NCBI GenBank assembly: GCA_947466075.1
Contig: CANIBP010000013.1
Location: 38,994 to 102,993 of the forward strand
Source: Verrucomicrobiaceae bacterium
Lineage (GTDB): Bacteria > Verrucomicrobiota > Verrucomicrobiia > Verrucomicrobiales > Verrucomicrobiaceae
Direction of reading: 5' to 3'
Length of the DNA: 64,000 nt
The position numbers were made by a program, and so were the translations under genes. Positions within the stretch are counted from its first letter, which is position 1. Every line of letters starts with the position of its first letter. The notes beneath the pieces are model-generated. The model was not told the DNA's origin, did no database searches, and worked only from the letters and a program-made list of their open reading frames with translations. Positions 15,652 to 24,241 of the stretch are shown piece by piece.

Positions 15652-16986
15652 TCATTCGTGCCGCAGCGCCTCGACCGGATTCATCATGGCGGCACGACGG
15701 GCGGGGTAGATGCCGAAGGCAATGCCAGTGAGCACGGAGATGGAGAATGCGAGGACAGGAGACCACATTTTGATGACGGTGGTGACTCCGGCGAATTCCT
15801 GCACGGCAATGGGGATGGCTAAGCCGAGGACGACGCCAAGAATGCCACCAACACCTGCCAGCAACACGGTTTCTATGAGGAACTGCACGACAATGTCGGC
15901 CTGACGAGCGCCGAGGGCACGGCGGATGCCAATCTCACGAGTGCGCTCAGTCACGCTGGCTAACATGATGTTCATGATGCCGATGCCGCCAACGAGGAGA
16001 GAGATGGCGGCAATGCTACCAAGGACGATGCTGAAGATCTGCTTGGTCCGTTCTGCCTGCTTGAGGAGTTCGACCGGGACGATGATGCGCCAGTCTTCCT
16101 TTTTGTGGTTCGTGGACATGAGATGGCGAATAGCCTCGGCCCGGCTTTCGACCATTTTCACATCTTCAACACGAATGACGGCCTCGTGGAACTCGACTTT
16201 CTCAGCCTCGAAGCTGCCGGTGCGGAAGCGGAAGAAGGTTTCACCATACTGATCCATGAGCGTGGTGAAAGGGATCATGATTTGCGCCTGCGAGTCAGCC
16301 GAGGGAGCGCTGGCATCAGTGCCGATCATTTGGCCCTCATCCTGAATGATACCGATGACCTTGTAGTAGTAGCCTTTCACGCGCACGGACTTGCCAGTGG
16401 GCGTGGAGAGCGGGAAGAGTCGCGCGGCGACGGTTTGATTGATGACACAGACGGGGGTGCGGCCGTCCATTTCCATATCGGTGAAGAATCGCCCCTGAAG
16501 CATACGACGGTTGCGCATTTCGGGGTAGATCGGCAGCACGCCCATGACTTGGCCGTCGATGCTGCGATCAAGGTTCCAGATGTTTTCGCTGATATGACGA
16601 CTGGGGACGACGATGCTGATGCCTGGCACCGTCTGGCGGATCTGCTGGATATCACGCGAGGTCAGGCCGTATTCGCTGATCATGCTGCGCGACTCGCCAC
16701 TGGACCCCTGCCCGTCAGGTGGCTTGACGCTGTGTAGGATGATGTTCTGGCTGCCTAGCTTGCGAATTTGCTCCTGAGCCTCATGACTGGCACCTTCACC
16801 GATGGCGAGCATTGCCACCACAGATGCAACGCCGAACACGACGCCCAGCATAGTCAAAAACGAGCGCAGCTTGTGCAGCCAAATGGTCTTAATGCCCAGC
16901 GACAGCGTGCGCCACAAATGCTGTGGCGAAGCGACGAGACGAAGAACGGGATGCTGGGCGAGGAATGACATTCGGGGCAGAGTCAT
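15652..16986 (-). CDS. MacB-type ABC transporter permease (FtsX-like)
   Basis: The 444-residue protein has one N-terminal membrane helix, a large periplasmic MacB-PCD domain (residues about 60-280) and three C-terminal helices of the FtsX fold. The signature [21 protein letters not shown], the following [11 protein letters not shown] and the C-terminal end [16 protein letters not shown] are textbook for MacB/LolC-like permeases. No ATP-binding subunit or membrane-fusion protein is adjacent, so the ATPase must be encoded elsewhere. ATG 16984-16986 was chosen; ATG 16971 is equally possible. It converges with the M20 gene. Confidence 0.92.
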   Translation of the reverse strand: MTLPRMSFLAQHPVLRLVASPQHLWRTLSLGIKTIWLHKLRSFLTMLGVVFGVASVVAMLAIGEGASHEAQEQIRKLGSQNIILHSVKPPDGQGSSGESRSMISEYGLTSRDIQQIRQTVPGISIVVPSRHISENIWNLDRSIDGQVMGVLPIYPEMRNRRMLQGRFFTDMEMDGRTPVCVINQTVAARLFPLSTPTGKSVRVKGYYYKVIGIIQDEGQMIGTDASAPSADSQAQIMIPFTTLMDQYGETFFRFRTGSFEAEKVEFHEAVIRVEDVKMVESRAEAIRHLMSTNHKKEDWRIIVPVELLKQAERTKQIFSIVLGSIAAISLLVGGIGIMNIMLASVTERTREIGIRRALGARQADIVVQFLIETVLLAGVGGILGVVLGLAIPIAVQEFAGVTTVIKMWSPVLAFSISVLTGIAFGIYPARRAAMMNPVEALRHE

Positions 16987-17065
16987 ACGAACGCAGCCGT
17001 ATGAAATTGCCACGATTACTCACCCGGCTGCTACGCCTGGCATCACCACGTCCTGCGGCATTTCC

Positions 17066-17983
17066 TCACGGGTAGCTCACCTGCACGCGGTAAAACTTCC
17101 GTGTTGAGGTCCCATCCGGGTCCGTCACGGTGCGGGTCTGGCCGTTGTCTTGAATGGTGGCACCGGTCAGCGCCTGCCAACTGCCCGCGCTCAGCGTGGC
17201 ACTAAATTGCACCGTGTAGGTGCGGTCCGTCAGCCGGGGACTGATGGTAATCGTATGGGTGCCACTGCCGCCCACGTTCGTCACCAGACGTGAGGAGCGA
17301 TCCGTCGGAATCAGCCCCGCCGTGTATTTGAGCAGATTGCTTTGGCCAGTGCCGCTCGCATCTGCCGTGGAGGCGGCCAGCGGGTTATTGGTGCCGAAGT
17401 AAAGCACCTGCCACGCATCAGGCAGGCCGTCGGCGGCATAGAGGCCGAGATCATCCGTGCCCACATTCACAATCGTCAGACCCAGCGTGCCATTCACACC
17501 ACGATAACTCCCCTGCACCGCCGCCGCCGTGTTTTGATACACATTCGCCGCAGTAGTAAGACCACTGGCACTGATGCTGGTGATGGGGCCGCTGACCACA
17601 CTCCAGTTCAAATCCGTGCCCAGCAGCACCGCCGTCGTCGCATCATCCAGCGTGGCCGTGGCGGCAAGCTGCCGCGTCGTGGTTTCATTCACCGTTGTCG
17701 GCGTGGCGGCGAGTTGCACGGCGGTCACTTCGGTAAGCTGGCCGATGTAGCCGTGCTTCGCCGTCTCGGCGGGCGCGGCCACGGTGGAGATGCCCACGAC
17801 TCCGCCCACGCTGCCGTCATTCGAATAGCTGGCGCTGGTAGTGCGTTTGCCGCCAGCGTCGGAGATGCCGGTGGAGATTGTGTAGTTCGTGCTGGTGCGC
17901 GGGCCGGCGCGGAGCTGCAGCGCCAGCGCAAACGTCGAGAGCAAGAGAGCTTTGGCAGTCCTATCGTTGAGTCTACATTTCAT
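17066..17983 (-). CDS. Secreted protein with Ig-like and C-terminal surface domains
   Basis: The 305-residue protein has a signal peptide (AKALLLSTFALALQLRA). A middle region rich in Thr/Ala resembles bacterial Ig-like strands (VQLAATPTTVNETTTRQLAA). A linker DGLPDAWQVLYFG follows, then NNPLAASTADASGTGQSN and a C-terminal beta domain (RTYTVQFSATLSAGSWQ ... FYRVQVSYP). The 'DGLPDxWxxxxFG ... DxDGDG-like' linker plus terminal beta domain recurs in secreted verrucomicrobial proteins. Here the calcium-type Asp residues are partly degenerate. It is the last of three same-strand surface genes, 46 bp after the propeller-protein gene. Confidence 0.65.
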   Translation of the reverse strand: MKCRLNDRTAKALLLSTFALALQLRAGPRTSTNYTISTGISDAGGKRTTSASYSNDGSVGGVVGISTVAAPAETAKHGYIGQLTEVTAVQLAATPTTVNETTTRQLAATATLDDATTAVLLGTDLNWSVVSGPITSISASGLTTAANVYQNTAAAVQGSYRGVNGTLGLTIVNVGTDDLGLYAADGLPDAWQVLYFGTNNPLAASTADASGTGQSNLLKYTAGLIPTDRSSRLVTNVGGSGTHTITISPRLTDRTYTVQFSATLSAGSWQALTGATIQDNGQTRTVTDPDGTSTRKFYRVQVSYP

Positions 17984-18029
17984 AGCATGGTGATGGCTGA
18001 GCGTAGTAGCAGTTCGGGTAGCACGTTAA

Positions 18030-19889
18030 TCATGGTTCCAAGGCCATCCAGAGGATGTCGAAGGGCAACGCTGCACCAGCTCGGGTGAATACGAGATCGG
18101 TGTTGTTGGAGGTCCATGCTACGGCAGGCTGGCCGTTGACTAGGCCAAAGGAAGTCGTCACAGTGGACAGCACGGGAAAGAACCCAGAAACGGCACCGAA
18201 GAATACTTGGCTGGACCAAACCGTGCCGCTCGCATCAAGAGAGCGAGTATAACCACCTCCCAAGATAGCCGGGGTATCATCGATCACGATCAGCGAAATC
18301 CCAACATTACTTGAGATACCCGTCTGAACCGCTGCGCCCCAACTAGCGCCGTTGGGATCATTCGCTCGCACAAACGCGGAGGACATGTTGTAGCCGATAA
18401 TGGCGGGATTCCCATTCACGATTGCCATGGAGCCAGAAAGCCCGGAACCAACGACCACTGGCGCACCCCAAGTCGCGCCACTGGCGTCGTTTGCCCGCAC
18501 ATACTTGCCAGTGCCACTGCCTGGGTAGCTGATGGCCGGGTTGCCATTGACCATCAGAAGCGTACTGGGTTTGGCGGTGGCACTGTCGAGAGACACTAGG
18601 CCACCCCAAGCCGTCCCGCTTGGATCGGTGGCTCGGACATATTTCACGGTGTTGTTGGTCGCATCGAAGTAGCTGATGGCCGGGTTACCGCTGACCACGG
18701 TCAGCGAAGTGTATTGGCCGACATTGCCGGTGCTGTCGATGGTGACTGGCGTGCCCCATGTGGTTCCGTCGGCATCGGTGGCGCGTACGTATTTGAGGTC
18801 TAGGTTCGTCGAATCATAGTAGCTCATAGCTGGGTTGCCATTAACAACCGCGAGACAGATGTGGCTGCCTACATCGCCCGAGAAATCGAGCGTCACCGCC
18901 GTGCCCCAAGCGGTGCCATCGGCATCGGTAGCGCGCACATATTTGAGGTCGCGGTTAGGCGTAGCCTGATAGGCGATGGCTGGATTTCCATTCACCACGG
19001 CAAGCGAGGCGTATTGGCCAATGCCACTTGAACCAATGCCGCTGCCTGCATCCACAACGATTGGTGTCATAACGGTGAGCGGGGCAGTGGTGCCATTGGA
19101 TACACGGGCTGCAAAATGATTCCCTGTGCGCCCGGTCAATGAGACGCGGCCCTTACTGGGAGTGGTGCCATCAGTGGCGTCCAGAGTGAGTGTGACATTC
19201 GGCACCGCTCCAAAAATCGGATTGAAGGGAACGGTGAAGATTACGCCGGCTGGGTCCACTTTCAAAGAAGTGCTTGCTACGCTTCCGGTACGGACTGGTT
19301 TCGCCAGCTTGTCCGGAGTGATAGTGCCATTAGCGAGCTGGGTGCTACCCACCGCCCCTGAAGCAATTTGCAGCGTTGTCACGGCCCCTGTTGCGATTTG
19401 AGAAGTTCCCACCGCTCCAGACGCGATCTTTGCGCTGGTGATCGCACCGTCGGCCACATTGCCAGCCATCATTGCATACCCCACCGCCGCAATACGCTGG
19501 TCGGGCGTGAGAAGTTGAAACCCGTTGGTACCGTCGTTGAACCACACCCTGAGGTGGACATCGCTGTTGGTGAAAACCGTGCCGGGTACGATGGTCATGT
19601 TGGGCAGCGTGGCATCGCCCAGAAGCACGGAGTAGAGGCCCTTCGTGACGGTGAGTGTCACCGCAGCCGTGGGCTGGCTGCCTGCGGTGCTCGTACCGTC
19701 ATTGCTCCAGTAGGTGGTGCTGCCATTCGTGTTCACCAGCGCAAACTTGAACTGGCCGGAGCCGTCAAAATTCACCGTTCCCACCGCGACGCGGCCCTGG
19801 TAATTGATGAGGTTGGGCACCTGAGCGGATACTGAGTGGACTGCGATGAAGCAGGCGAAGGCAAATACGATATGGCGTAGATTATACAT
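18030..19889 (-). CDS. Secreted protein with collar-type repeats and a probable seven-bladed propeller
   Basis: The 619-residue protein starts with a signal peptide (FAFACFIAVHSVSA). Residues about 20-150 form a beta domain often found at the head of tail-fibre-like bacterial proteins. A short heptad-like collar follows (GAITSAKIASGAVGTSQI, then IASGAVGSTQLANG). Residues about 295-619 contain seven related units of ~45 residues built on VNGNPAISYxD...KYVRAxDxxGTxWG; the last two are diverged. Seven such units suggest a beta-propeller. The longer open frame upstream of 19889 has no signal peptide and unlikely composition, so it was not used. Confidence 0.7.
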   Translation of the reverse strand: MYNLRHIVFAFACFIAVHSVSAQVPNLINYQGRVAVGTVNFDGSGQFKFALVNTNGSTTYWSNDGTSTAGSQPTAAVTLTVTKGLYSVLLGDATLPNMTIVPGTVFTNSDVHLRVWFNDGTNGFQLLTPDQRIAAVGYAMMAGNVADGAITSAKIASGAVGTSQIATGAVTTLQIASGAVGSTQLANGTITPDKLAKPVRTGSVASTSLKVDPAGVIFTVPFNPIFGAVPNVTLTLDATDGTTPSKGRVSLTGRTGNHFAARVSNGTTAPLTVMTPIVVDAGSGIGSSGIGQYASLAVVNGNPAIAYQATPNRDLKYVRATDADGTAWGTAVTLDFSGDVGSHICLAVVNGNPAMSYYDSTNLDLKYVRATDADGTTWGTPVTIDSTGNVGQYTSLTVVSGNPAISYFDATNNTVKYVRATDPSGTAWGGLVSLDSATAKPSTLLMVNGNPAISYPGSGTGKYVRANDASGATWGAPVVVGSGLSGSMAIVNGNPAIIGYNMSSAFVRANDPNGASWGAAVQTGISSNVGISLIVIDDTPAILGGGYTRSLDASGTVWSSQVFFGAVSGFFPVLSTVTTSFGLVNGQPAVAWTSNNTDLVFTRAGAALPFDILWMALEP

Positions 19890-19981
19890 AAGGTTGGTAA
19901 GGTGCTCGTGAGCTTTGGCCCGCCTCTTACAAGCGTGACAGCAAGCGCTTGAAATGTCGAGCCAAAGCTCCGCGCGGCAGC

Positions 19982-20842
19982 TCACCCGCCCACCGTGATC
20001 TCTACGGTGTTGCTCCAGACGCCCACCTGATGGTCGCCGACGCGGTAGATGGCGCGGTATTTCCATTTCGTCGGCACGGCGGGCAGCGGGGTGGTGTCGG
20101 TGTAGTTCGGCGTGGTGTCGAAGGCCAGCACGCTCCAGCCGCTGCCACGGTCCACCTGGAGTTCCAGCATGTCGAGGAAGGCGCTGTTGCCACCCCAGCC
20201 CCAGCCGATCTGCACGGCGTTGCCGCTGAGGATGGCGTCGATGATCGGCTGAATGATGCTGAGGTCGGGGCCGGTCTGCTGCGGGCCTTCGATGCCGAGG
20301 GTCTGGCCGATGGCGTCGTTGTAGTTAGGATGGGCCTTGATGGCCTTCACCAGCGCGCGGAAGCGCACTTCAACACCGAGAGCCACGGCGGCCACGGCCG
20401 TGGGGAAAACCGGTGCTAGCGGCGCTCCGGCAGGCAGCGGCGTGCCGCCCTCGCGCAGCAGATTCTTCCAAGCCGTGAACTGCTGCGCCCCGCCCTGCAT
20501 GATGCCCTGGCAGGCGACGATGTAGCCGAAGTAATCGGCATCCGCCGCCTGGGCGGTGACTTGTGCGGGAGTGACACCGAGCGTGGTGGCGTAAGCACCG
20601 ATGCCGGTCTTGAAGGTTTGGAGTTGAGCGGCGAACAGGTCGTCGTTCTGGGCGATGTAGTCTGATTTAGCCATACGGTTTCGTTTAGGTTTCAGGGTTG
20701 GTTGGACGGTACTGCTTGGGGGAGGTGGCGTGTAGCCGGGATCGCCGGGCTCGAGGATTCCTGACCACGTCAGATTGGGCGAATCCCATGTGTAAGGCTG
20801 CCCGGTGGCTGGATCGACAGAGTCCCAAAACAACGGCTTCAT
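19982..20842 (-). CDS. Hypothetical protein with C-terminal fibronectin-III-like domain
   Basis: From ATG 20840-20842 the protein has 286 residues. The first ~55 form a Pro/Trp-rich stretch (PLFWDSVDPATGQPYTWDS) that may be a separate small peptide in relatives. The main body begins at the internal ATG 20674 (MAKSDYIAQNDDLFAAQLQTF) with a helical region, and the last ~95 residues look like a fibronectin-III fold for reading out a sum or difference (KWKYRAIYRVGDHQVGVWS). No signal peptide is seen. It heads the three-gene surface cluster. I do not recognise a function; start choice is uncertain. Confidence 0.6.
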   Translation of the reverse strand: MKPLFWDSVDPATGQPYTWDSPNLTWSGILEPGDPGYTPPPPSSTVQPTLKPKRNRMAKSDYIAQNDDLFAAQLQTFKTGIGAYATTLGVTPAQVTAQAADADYFGYIVACQGIMQGGAQQFTAWKNLLREGGTPLPAGAPLAPVFPTAVAAVALGVEVRFRALVKAIKAHPNYNDAIGQTLGIEGPQQTGPDLSIIQPIIDAILSGNAVQIGWGWGGNSAFLDMLELQVDRGSGWSVLAFDTTPNYTDTTPLPAVPTKWKYRAIYRVGDHQVGVWSNTVEITVGG

Positions 20843-20952
20843 GGCGGGGTGTGGGTGGTGTGATTGAACGCAGAGTCTGCCAGACCAGGGATGCCCCAAG
20901 AGGGCCAAAACCCACGGCTGGCGGCTGAAACCGCACACCGGAATGCTTTTCC

Positions 20953-21180
20953 GGTGCGGCTGGACGAGGTAACCGTGTGGCTGGACACTTTCCCAGCACG
21001 GCTGGACGCGCCATCCATGCGGTTAAATGAAAGCACGGGCGCGGCTGGCTCTTCCAGCCGTGTAGCTGAAGGATGTCACCGGTGTGGCTAAACGCTCTGA
21101 CGGTGAGGTTCAATGTTCCAGCCGTGCGGCTGGAGGACCCCGGCGTGTGGCTGAAGGAGCCAGCCGTAAGTGAAAAGGCC
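20953..21180. repeat. Degenerate tandem array, 21-bp period, core GGCTGGA
   Basis: About eleven diverged units carry the core GGCTGGA (or GGCTGAA, GGTTAAA, GGTTCAA) at 20958, 20979, 21000, 21021, 21043, 21064, 21086, 21107, 21128 and 21149, that is every 21 bp with two 22-bp steps. Some units are palindromic: TCCAGCCG-TG-CGGCTGGA at 21117-21134 is a perfect inverted repeat. Because the period is seven codons, long open frames run through on both strands, but none looks like a real protein. It lies just upstream of the minus-strand surface cluster. Confidence 0.75.
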
Positions 21181-21250
21181 GCTACCATACCGCCTCCCGG
21201 TTGGTCGGTGCGCCTTGAATCAACCGTCGTTTGTGCCTCAGACCACCATA

Positions 21251-21346
21251 CGTGGAGCCGTGGAGCCGTGGAGCCGTGGAGCCGTGGAGCCGTGGAGCCG
21301 TGGAGCCGTGGAGCCGTGGAGCCGTGGAGCCGTGGAGCCGTGGAGC
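21251..21346. repeat. Perfect 8-bp microsatellite, 12 copies of CGTGGAGC
   Basis: Twelve uninterrupted copies of an 8-bp unit span 96 bp. Eight is not a multiple of three, so slippage would shift any frame crossing it. It follows the 21-bp degenerate array after about 70 bp. No coding gene crosses it convincingly. Confidence 0.95.
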
Positions 21347-21794
21347 GTAAATGCAGGTGGCTTCATTGGCCGCGTTTGTAGCCGCAACCTCAAAATCCTA
21401 CAAGAATGTTTTTCACACCGGCCATGCTACTCGCCAAAAGCAGTTCAAGCTCAATGCATTATCGCTCTCAACTTTCTGCATCCTTAGGCATTCGGCCAAC
21501 ACCAAAACCGAGGCCGTGAACATGATTGGTTCCCCATCCAGCCAGCCACCGCAGCGCATGCGAGATCATGCGCATTCATTCACATTGAACACCACGGACC
21601 GCGCCCATCACTCACCCGCTTGTGATCCGAGCACCATCTCTGTGGCCGGCACCTACCGGGATGGCACTTCATCCTACCCAACCAAACACTCAATCCGTGA
21701 GGCTAACGCCAAGCCATTGTTGCGCCAAGGGTTTCGTCGAAAGCATCCGCTGAATGCCTGTTTTCTCTTTTAACCTATAGCGGCTCTAAGCAGC
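21347..21794. other. Intergenic stretch without a recognised gene
   Basis: About 450 bp between the microsatellite and the purQ stop. A plus-strand open frame covers most of it (21351-21773), but its amino-acid composition is not protein-like, it has no ribosome-binding site, and it matches no family I know. I found no tRNA, terminator or known structured RNA here. Confidence 0.5.
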
Positions 21795-22505
21795 TCAGTT
21801 CATCGCCTCACGAGCCGATTGGAACAGGTAATGCCCCCAGCCGAACTGCGTATCGCCGCTCCAATCAGGGTCATAATGCTGGCTTTTGAAGATGAAGCGC
21901 TCTGGATGCGGCATTAGGCCAAAAACTCGCCCCGTGTCGTCTTGCAGGCCAGCGATGCCATTCGTCGAACCATTGACATTCGTCTCATAAAGCAGCGCGG
22001 CGTGACCTGACTTTACGTATTTGGCGGCATCATCCCCTTCGGTGACCAGACGGCCTTCCGCATGAGCGATCGGCAGTTCAAAATTCACGGGCAGCTTGCT
22101 CAGGTAGGGACTCGCTTTGGCCGCGGTTTTCTTCAAACCGACCCAGCGGCAAATAAAACGACCACTGGCGTTGTGAATCAGGCTGCCCTTCGGCAGCAGA
22201 TCGAGCTGTGTGAGGATTTGAAAGCCGTTGCAGATGCCCAGCGCGTAGCCGCCTTTATCCACAAACGCCTTGAGCTTGTCGCCCAGCTTTGATTTCGTGA
22301 TGAGCTGCGCGATGCGGCCCGACATCACATAGTCGCCGTAGCTGAAACCGCCGGAGAACACGATCATTTGCGCGCGATCCAGTGCGGCAGGCTCCACGAG
22401 CACAATGGGCATCACCTCCGCTGTAAAACCCGCCGCCTCCAGCGCACGGGCAGTTTCGGCATCACAATTGGTTCCGGGGAATTTCAGGAGCAGGGCGTGT
22501 GGCAT
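21795..22505 (-). CDS. purQ: Phosphoribosylformylglycinamidine synthase, glutaminase subunit
   Basis: The 236-residue class-I glutamine amidotransferase supplies ammonia to PurL in the fourth step of purine synthesis. The triad is visible: Cys92 (GICNGFQIL) with His200 and Glu202 (GLMPHPER). The N terminus KFPGTNCDAET and the oxyanion segment FSGGFSYGDY are specific for PurQ. ATG 22505 gives the normal start; an earlier ATG adds seven poor residues. purL and purS are not adjacent. It diverges from the plus-strand coiled-coil gene. Confidence 0.96.
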   Translation of the reverse strand: MPHALLLKFPGTNCDAETARALEAAGFTAEVMPIVLVEPAALDRAQMIVFSGGFSYGDYVMSGRIAQLITKSKLGDKLKAFVDKGGYALGICNGFQILTQLDLLPKGSLIHNASGRFICRWVGLKKTAAKASPYLSKLPVNFELPIAHAEGRLVTEGDDAAKYVKSGHAALLYETNVNGSTNGIAGLQDDTGRVFGLMPHPERFIFKSQHYDPDWSGDTQFGWGHYLFQSAREAMN

Positions 22506-22602
22506 GGGCGGGAATTCGTTCCGCATCTAGGCGAAGCCGCCGCCTCATGCAACCGCTTTGCCCAGTTGCACACATCGAGGCATGCACTAGCTTTCCTGTA
22601 CC

Positions 22603-23115
22603 ATGTTCAAAGACCTCTTTTCCCCCACCAACACTTTCCTCTACGGCTTCGTGCTATGTGGCATTTTTCTCGTTCAGTCGCTGTATGGCCACTGGAAGAC
22701 CAAGCGCGAGCTCAAGCGCTACAAAGGCATGCTCAGTGACAAACTCGAGCTCGACTCGAAGCAAACTCAAGACATCACCAAAGAGAAGACCGCCCTGAAG
22801 CAGGAAAACGAAAATCTGCGCATGCAGATCGCCCGCCTCAATGAGCGTCCTGACAACAAGATGCAGCGTGAACTGGAGATCCTCGCCCGTGCCGAGAAAC
22901 AGATGACCATCAGCGCCCCCGGCTTCGCTCCAGCCTGGGAAATGGCCAAATCCGCCGCCCTTGGCCAGCTTGAGAACGAGGAGAAGGGCCAGTCCTTCCC
23001 GCAGAAGATCTTCCGCAAACTCATCGGCTCCGGCTCGGCGCAAACCAACGTCGCTTTGCCCGAATCCGCCGCCGCAGCGGCCAAAAATGGCGAGGCAACG
23101 GCCACCGCGGCCTGA
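22603..23115 (+). CDS. Membrane-anchored coiled-coil protein
   Basis: The 170-residue protein has one N-terminal membrane helix (FLYGFVLCGIFLVQSLYG). A predicted coiled coil follows (residues about 35-100, Lys/Glu/Gln-rich with KQENENLRMQIARLNER), then an Ala-rich tail. No enzyme motif is seen. It ends 12 bp before dprA and probably shares its transcript. The function is unknown; it could act as a small scaffold at the inner membrane. Confidence 0.72.
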   Translation: MFKDLFSPTNTFLYGFVLCGIFLVQSLYGHWKTKRELKRYKGMLSDKLELDSKQTQDITKEKTALKQENENLRMQIARLNERPDNKMQRELEILARAEKQMTISAPGFAPAWEMAKSAALGQLENEEKGQSFPQKIFRKLIGSGSAQTNVALPESAAAAAKNGEATATAA

Positions 23116-23127
23116 ACTTGAGCGCGA

Positions 23128-24228
23128 ATGACCCGCACGGAGGCCTATCTCGCGCTCAACCTGCTGCCGCAGGTCGGTCCTGTGCGTGTTCGCAAGCTTT
23201 TACAGCACTTCGGCAGTCCTGAGCGCATCCTGACCGCGAAATCGTCCGAGATTCTCCAAGTCGATGGCTTTGGCCTCGCGCAGGCAGAATCCATCGCCGG
23301 CTGGGAATCACAGATCGACCTCAGTGGCGAACTGCAAAAAATCCGCGACCGCGAACTCACGCTCCTCACGCAAGAAGACGAACTCTACCCGCCGCTGCTG
23401 CGCGAAATCCACGATCCGCCTTTAGTGCTTTACGTCTGGGGCAATCTCACCAAACGTGATCACAACGCCCTCGGCGTCGTCGGTAGCCGACATGCCACGC
23501 ATTACGGCCTCAGCGCCACCAAGAAGCTCAGTTTTCAGATCGCTTATGCCGGTTACGCCGTGATCAGCGGTCTAGCACGTGGCATCGACACCGCCGCGCA
23601 TGAGGCCGCACTCGCGGCTAAAGGACGCACCATCGCAGTCATTGGCTCCGGCATTGGCAAACTGTATCCGCCCGAGAACATGGCCCTCGCCGAGCGCATC
23701 GCGCAAAACGGTGCGGTCATCAGCGAGTATCCCGTCGATCGCATCGCCGATAAACAAACCTTCCCCTATCGCAATCGAATCGTCGCTGGCTGGAGCTGCG
23801 GTTTGATCGTCGTCGAGGCCCCTGCCCGCAGCGGTTCCCTTATCACCGCACAACAGGCCACCGATCAAGGCCGCACGGTCTATGCCGTGCCTGGTCCCAT
23901 CGACAAACCCACCTCCGCCGGTTGCAATCGCCTCATTCAACAAGGTGCCAAGCTCATCATGGATGGCGCCGACGTGCTCGATGATCTGATGACGCTGTTC
24001 CCCACCGCCCCCAGTGCCCCGAAGGTCGAAGAATCCCGGCCCGCTGTCACGCTCACGCTAGAAGAAGAAATTCTCTACAAGTCCATCGGCACCGACGAGT
24101 CTCACATCAACGACATCACCACCGCCTCAGGCCTCACCACCGCCACAGTCTCAGCCACACTGATGCGTCTCGAAATGAAACGCCTCATTCGCGCTCTGCC
24201 AGGACGCAGGTATGTGCGGTTGGTGTGA
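23128..24228 (+). CDS. dprA: DNA-processing protein A (natural transformation)
   Basis: DprA binds incoming single-stranded DNA and loads RecA during transformation. The 366-residue protein has an N-terminal HhH/SAM-like region (LNLLPQVGPVRVRKLLQHFG). The Rossmann-like DprA core carries VVGSRHATHYG, ISGLARGIDTAAHEAAL, IAVIGSGIGKLYPPEN and ITAQQATDQGRTVYAVPGP. A C-terminal winged-helix domain follows (about 310-366). Its presence suggests competence or at least DNA uptake and recombination functions in the organism. Confidence 0.96.
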   Translation: MTRTEAYLALNLLPQVGPVRVRKLLQHFGSPERILTAKSSEILQVDGFGLAQAESIAGWESQIDLSGELQKIRDRELTLLTQEDELYPPLLREIHDPPLVLYVWGNLTKRDHNALGVVGSRHATHYGLSATKKLSFQIAYAGYAVISGLARGIDTAAHEAALAAKGRTIAVIGSGIGKLYPPENMALAERIAQNGAVISEYPVDRIADKQTFPYRNRIVAGWSCGLIVVEAPARSGSLITAQQATDQGRTVYAVPGPIDKPTSAGCNRLIQQGAKLIMDGADVLDDLMTLFPTAPSAPKVEESRPAVTLTLEEEILYKSIGTDESHINDITTASGLTTATVSATLMRLEMKRLIRALPGRRYVRLV

Positions 24229-24241
24229 GTGACGCTCCCGA

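Noticed and set aside
17342..18088. 248-codon open frame on the plus strand
   Set aside because: Antisense to two secreted-protein genes; Arg/His/Gly-rich without domain features.
20685..21188. Repeat-peptide gene over the 21-bp array
   Set aside because: Several frames on both strands are open only because the period is seven codons; none has a convincing start or a clear codon preference.
21351..21773. 140-codon protein gene between the microsatellite and purQ
   Set aside because: No ribosome-binding site, atypical composition and no recognisable domain.
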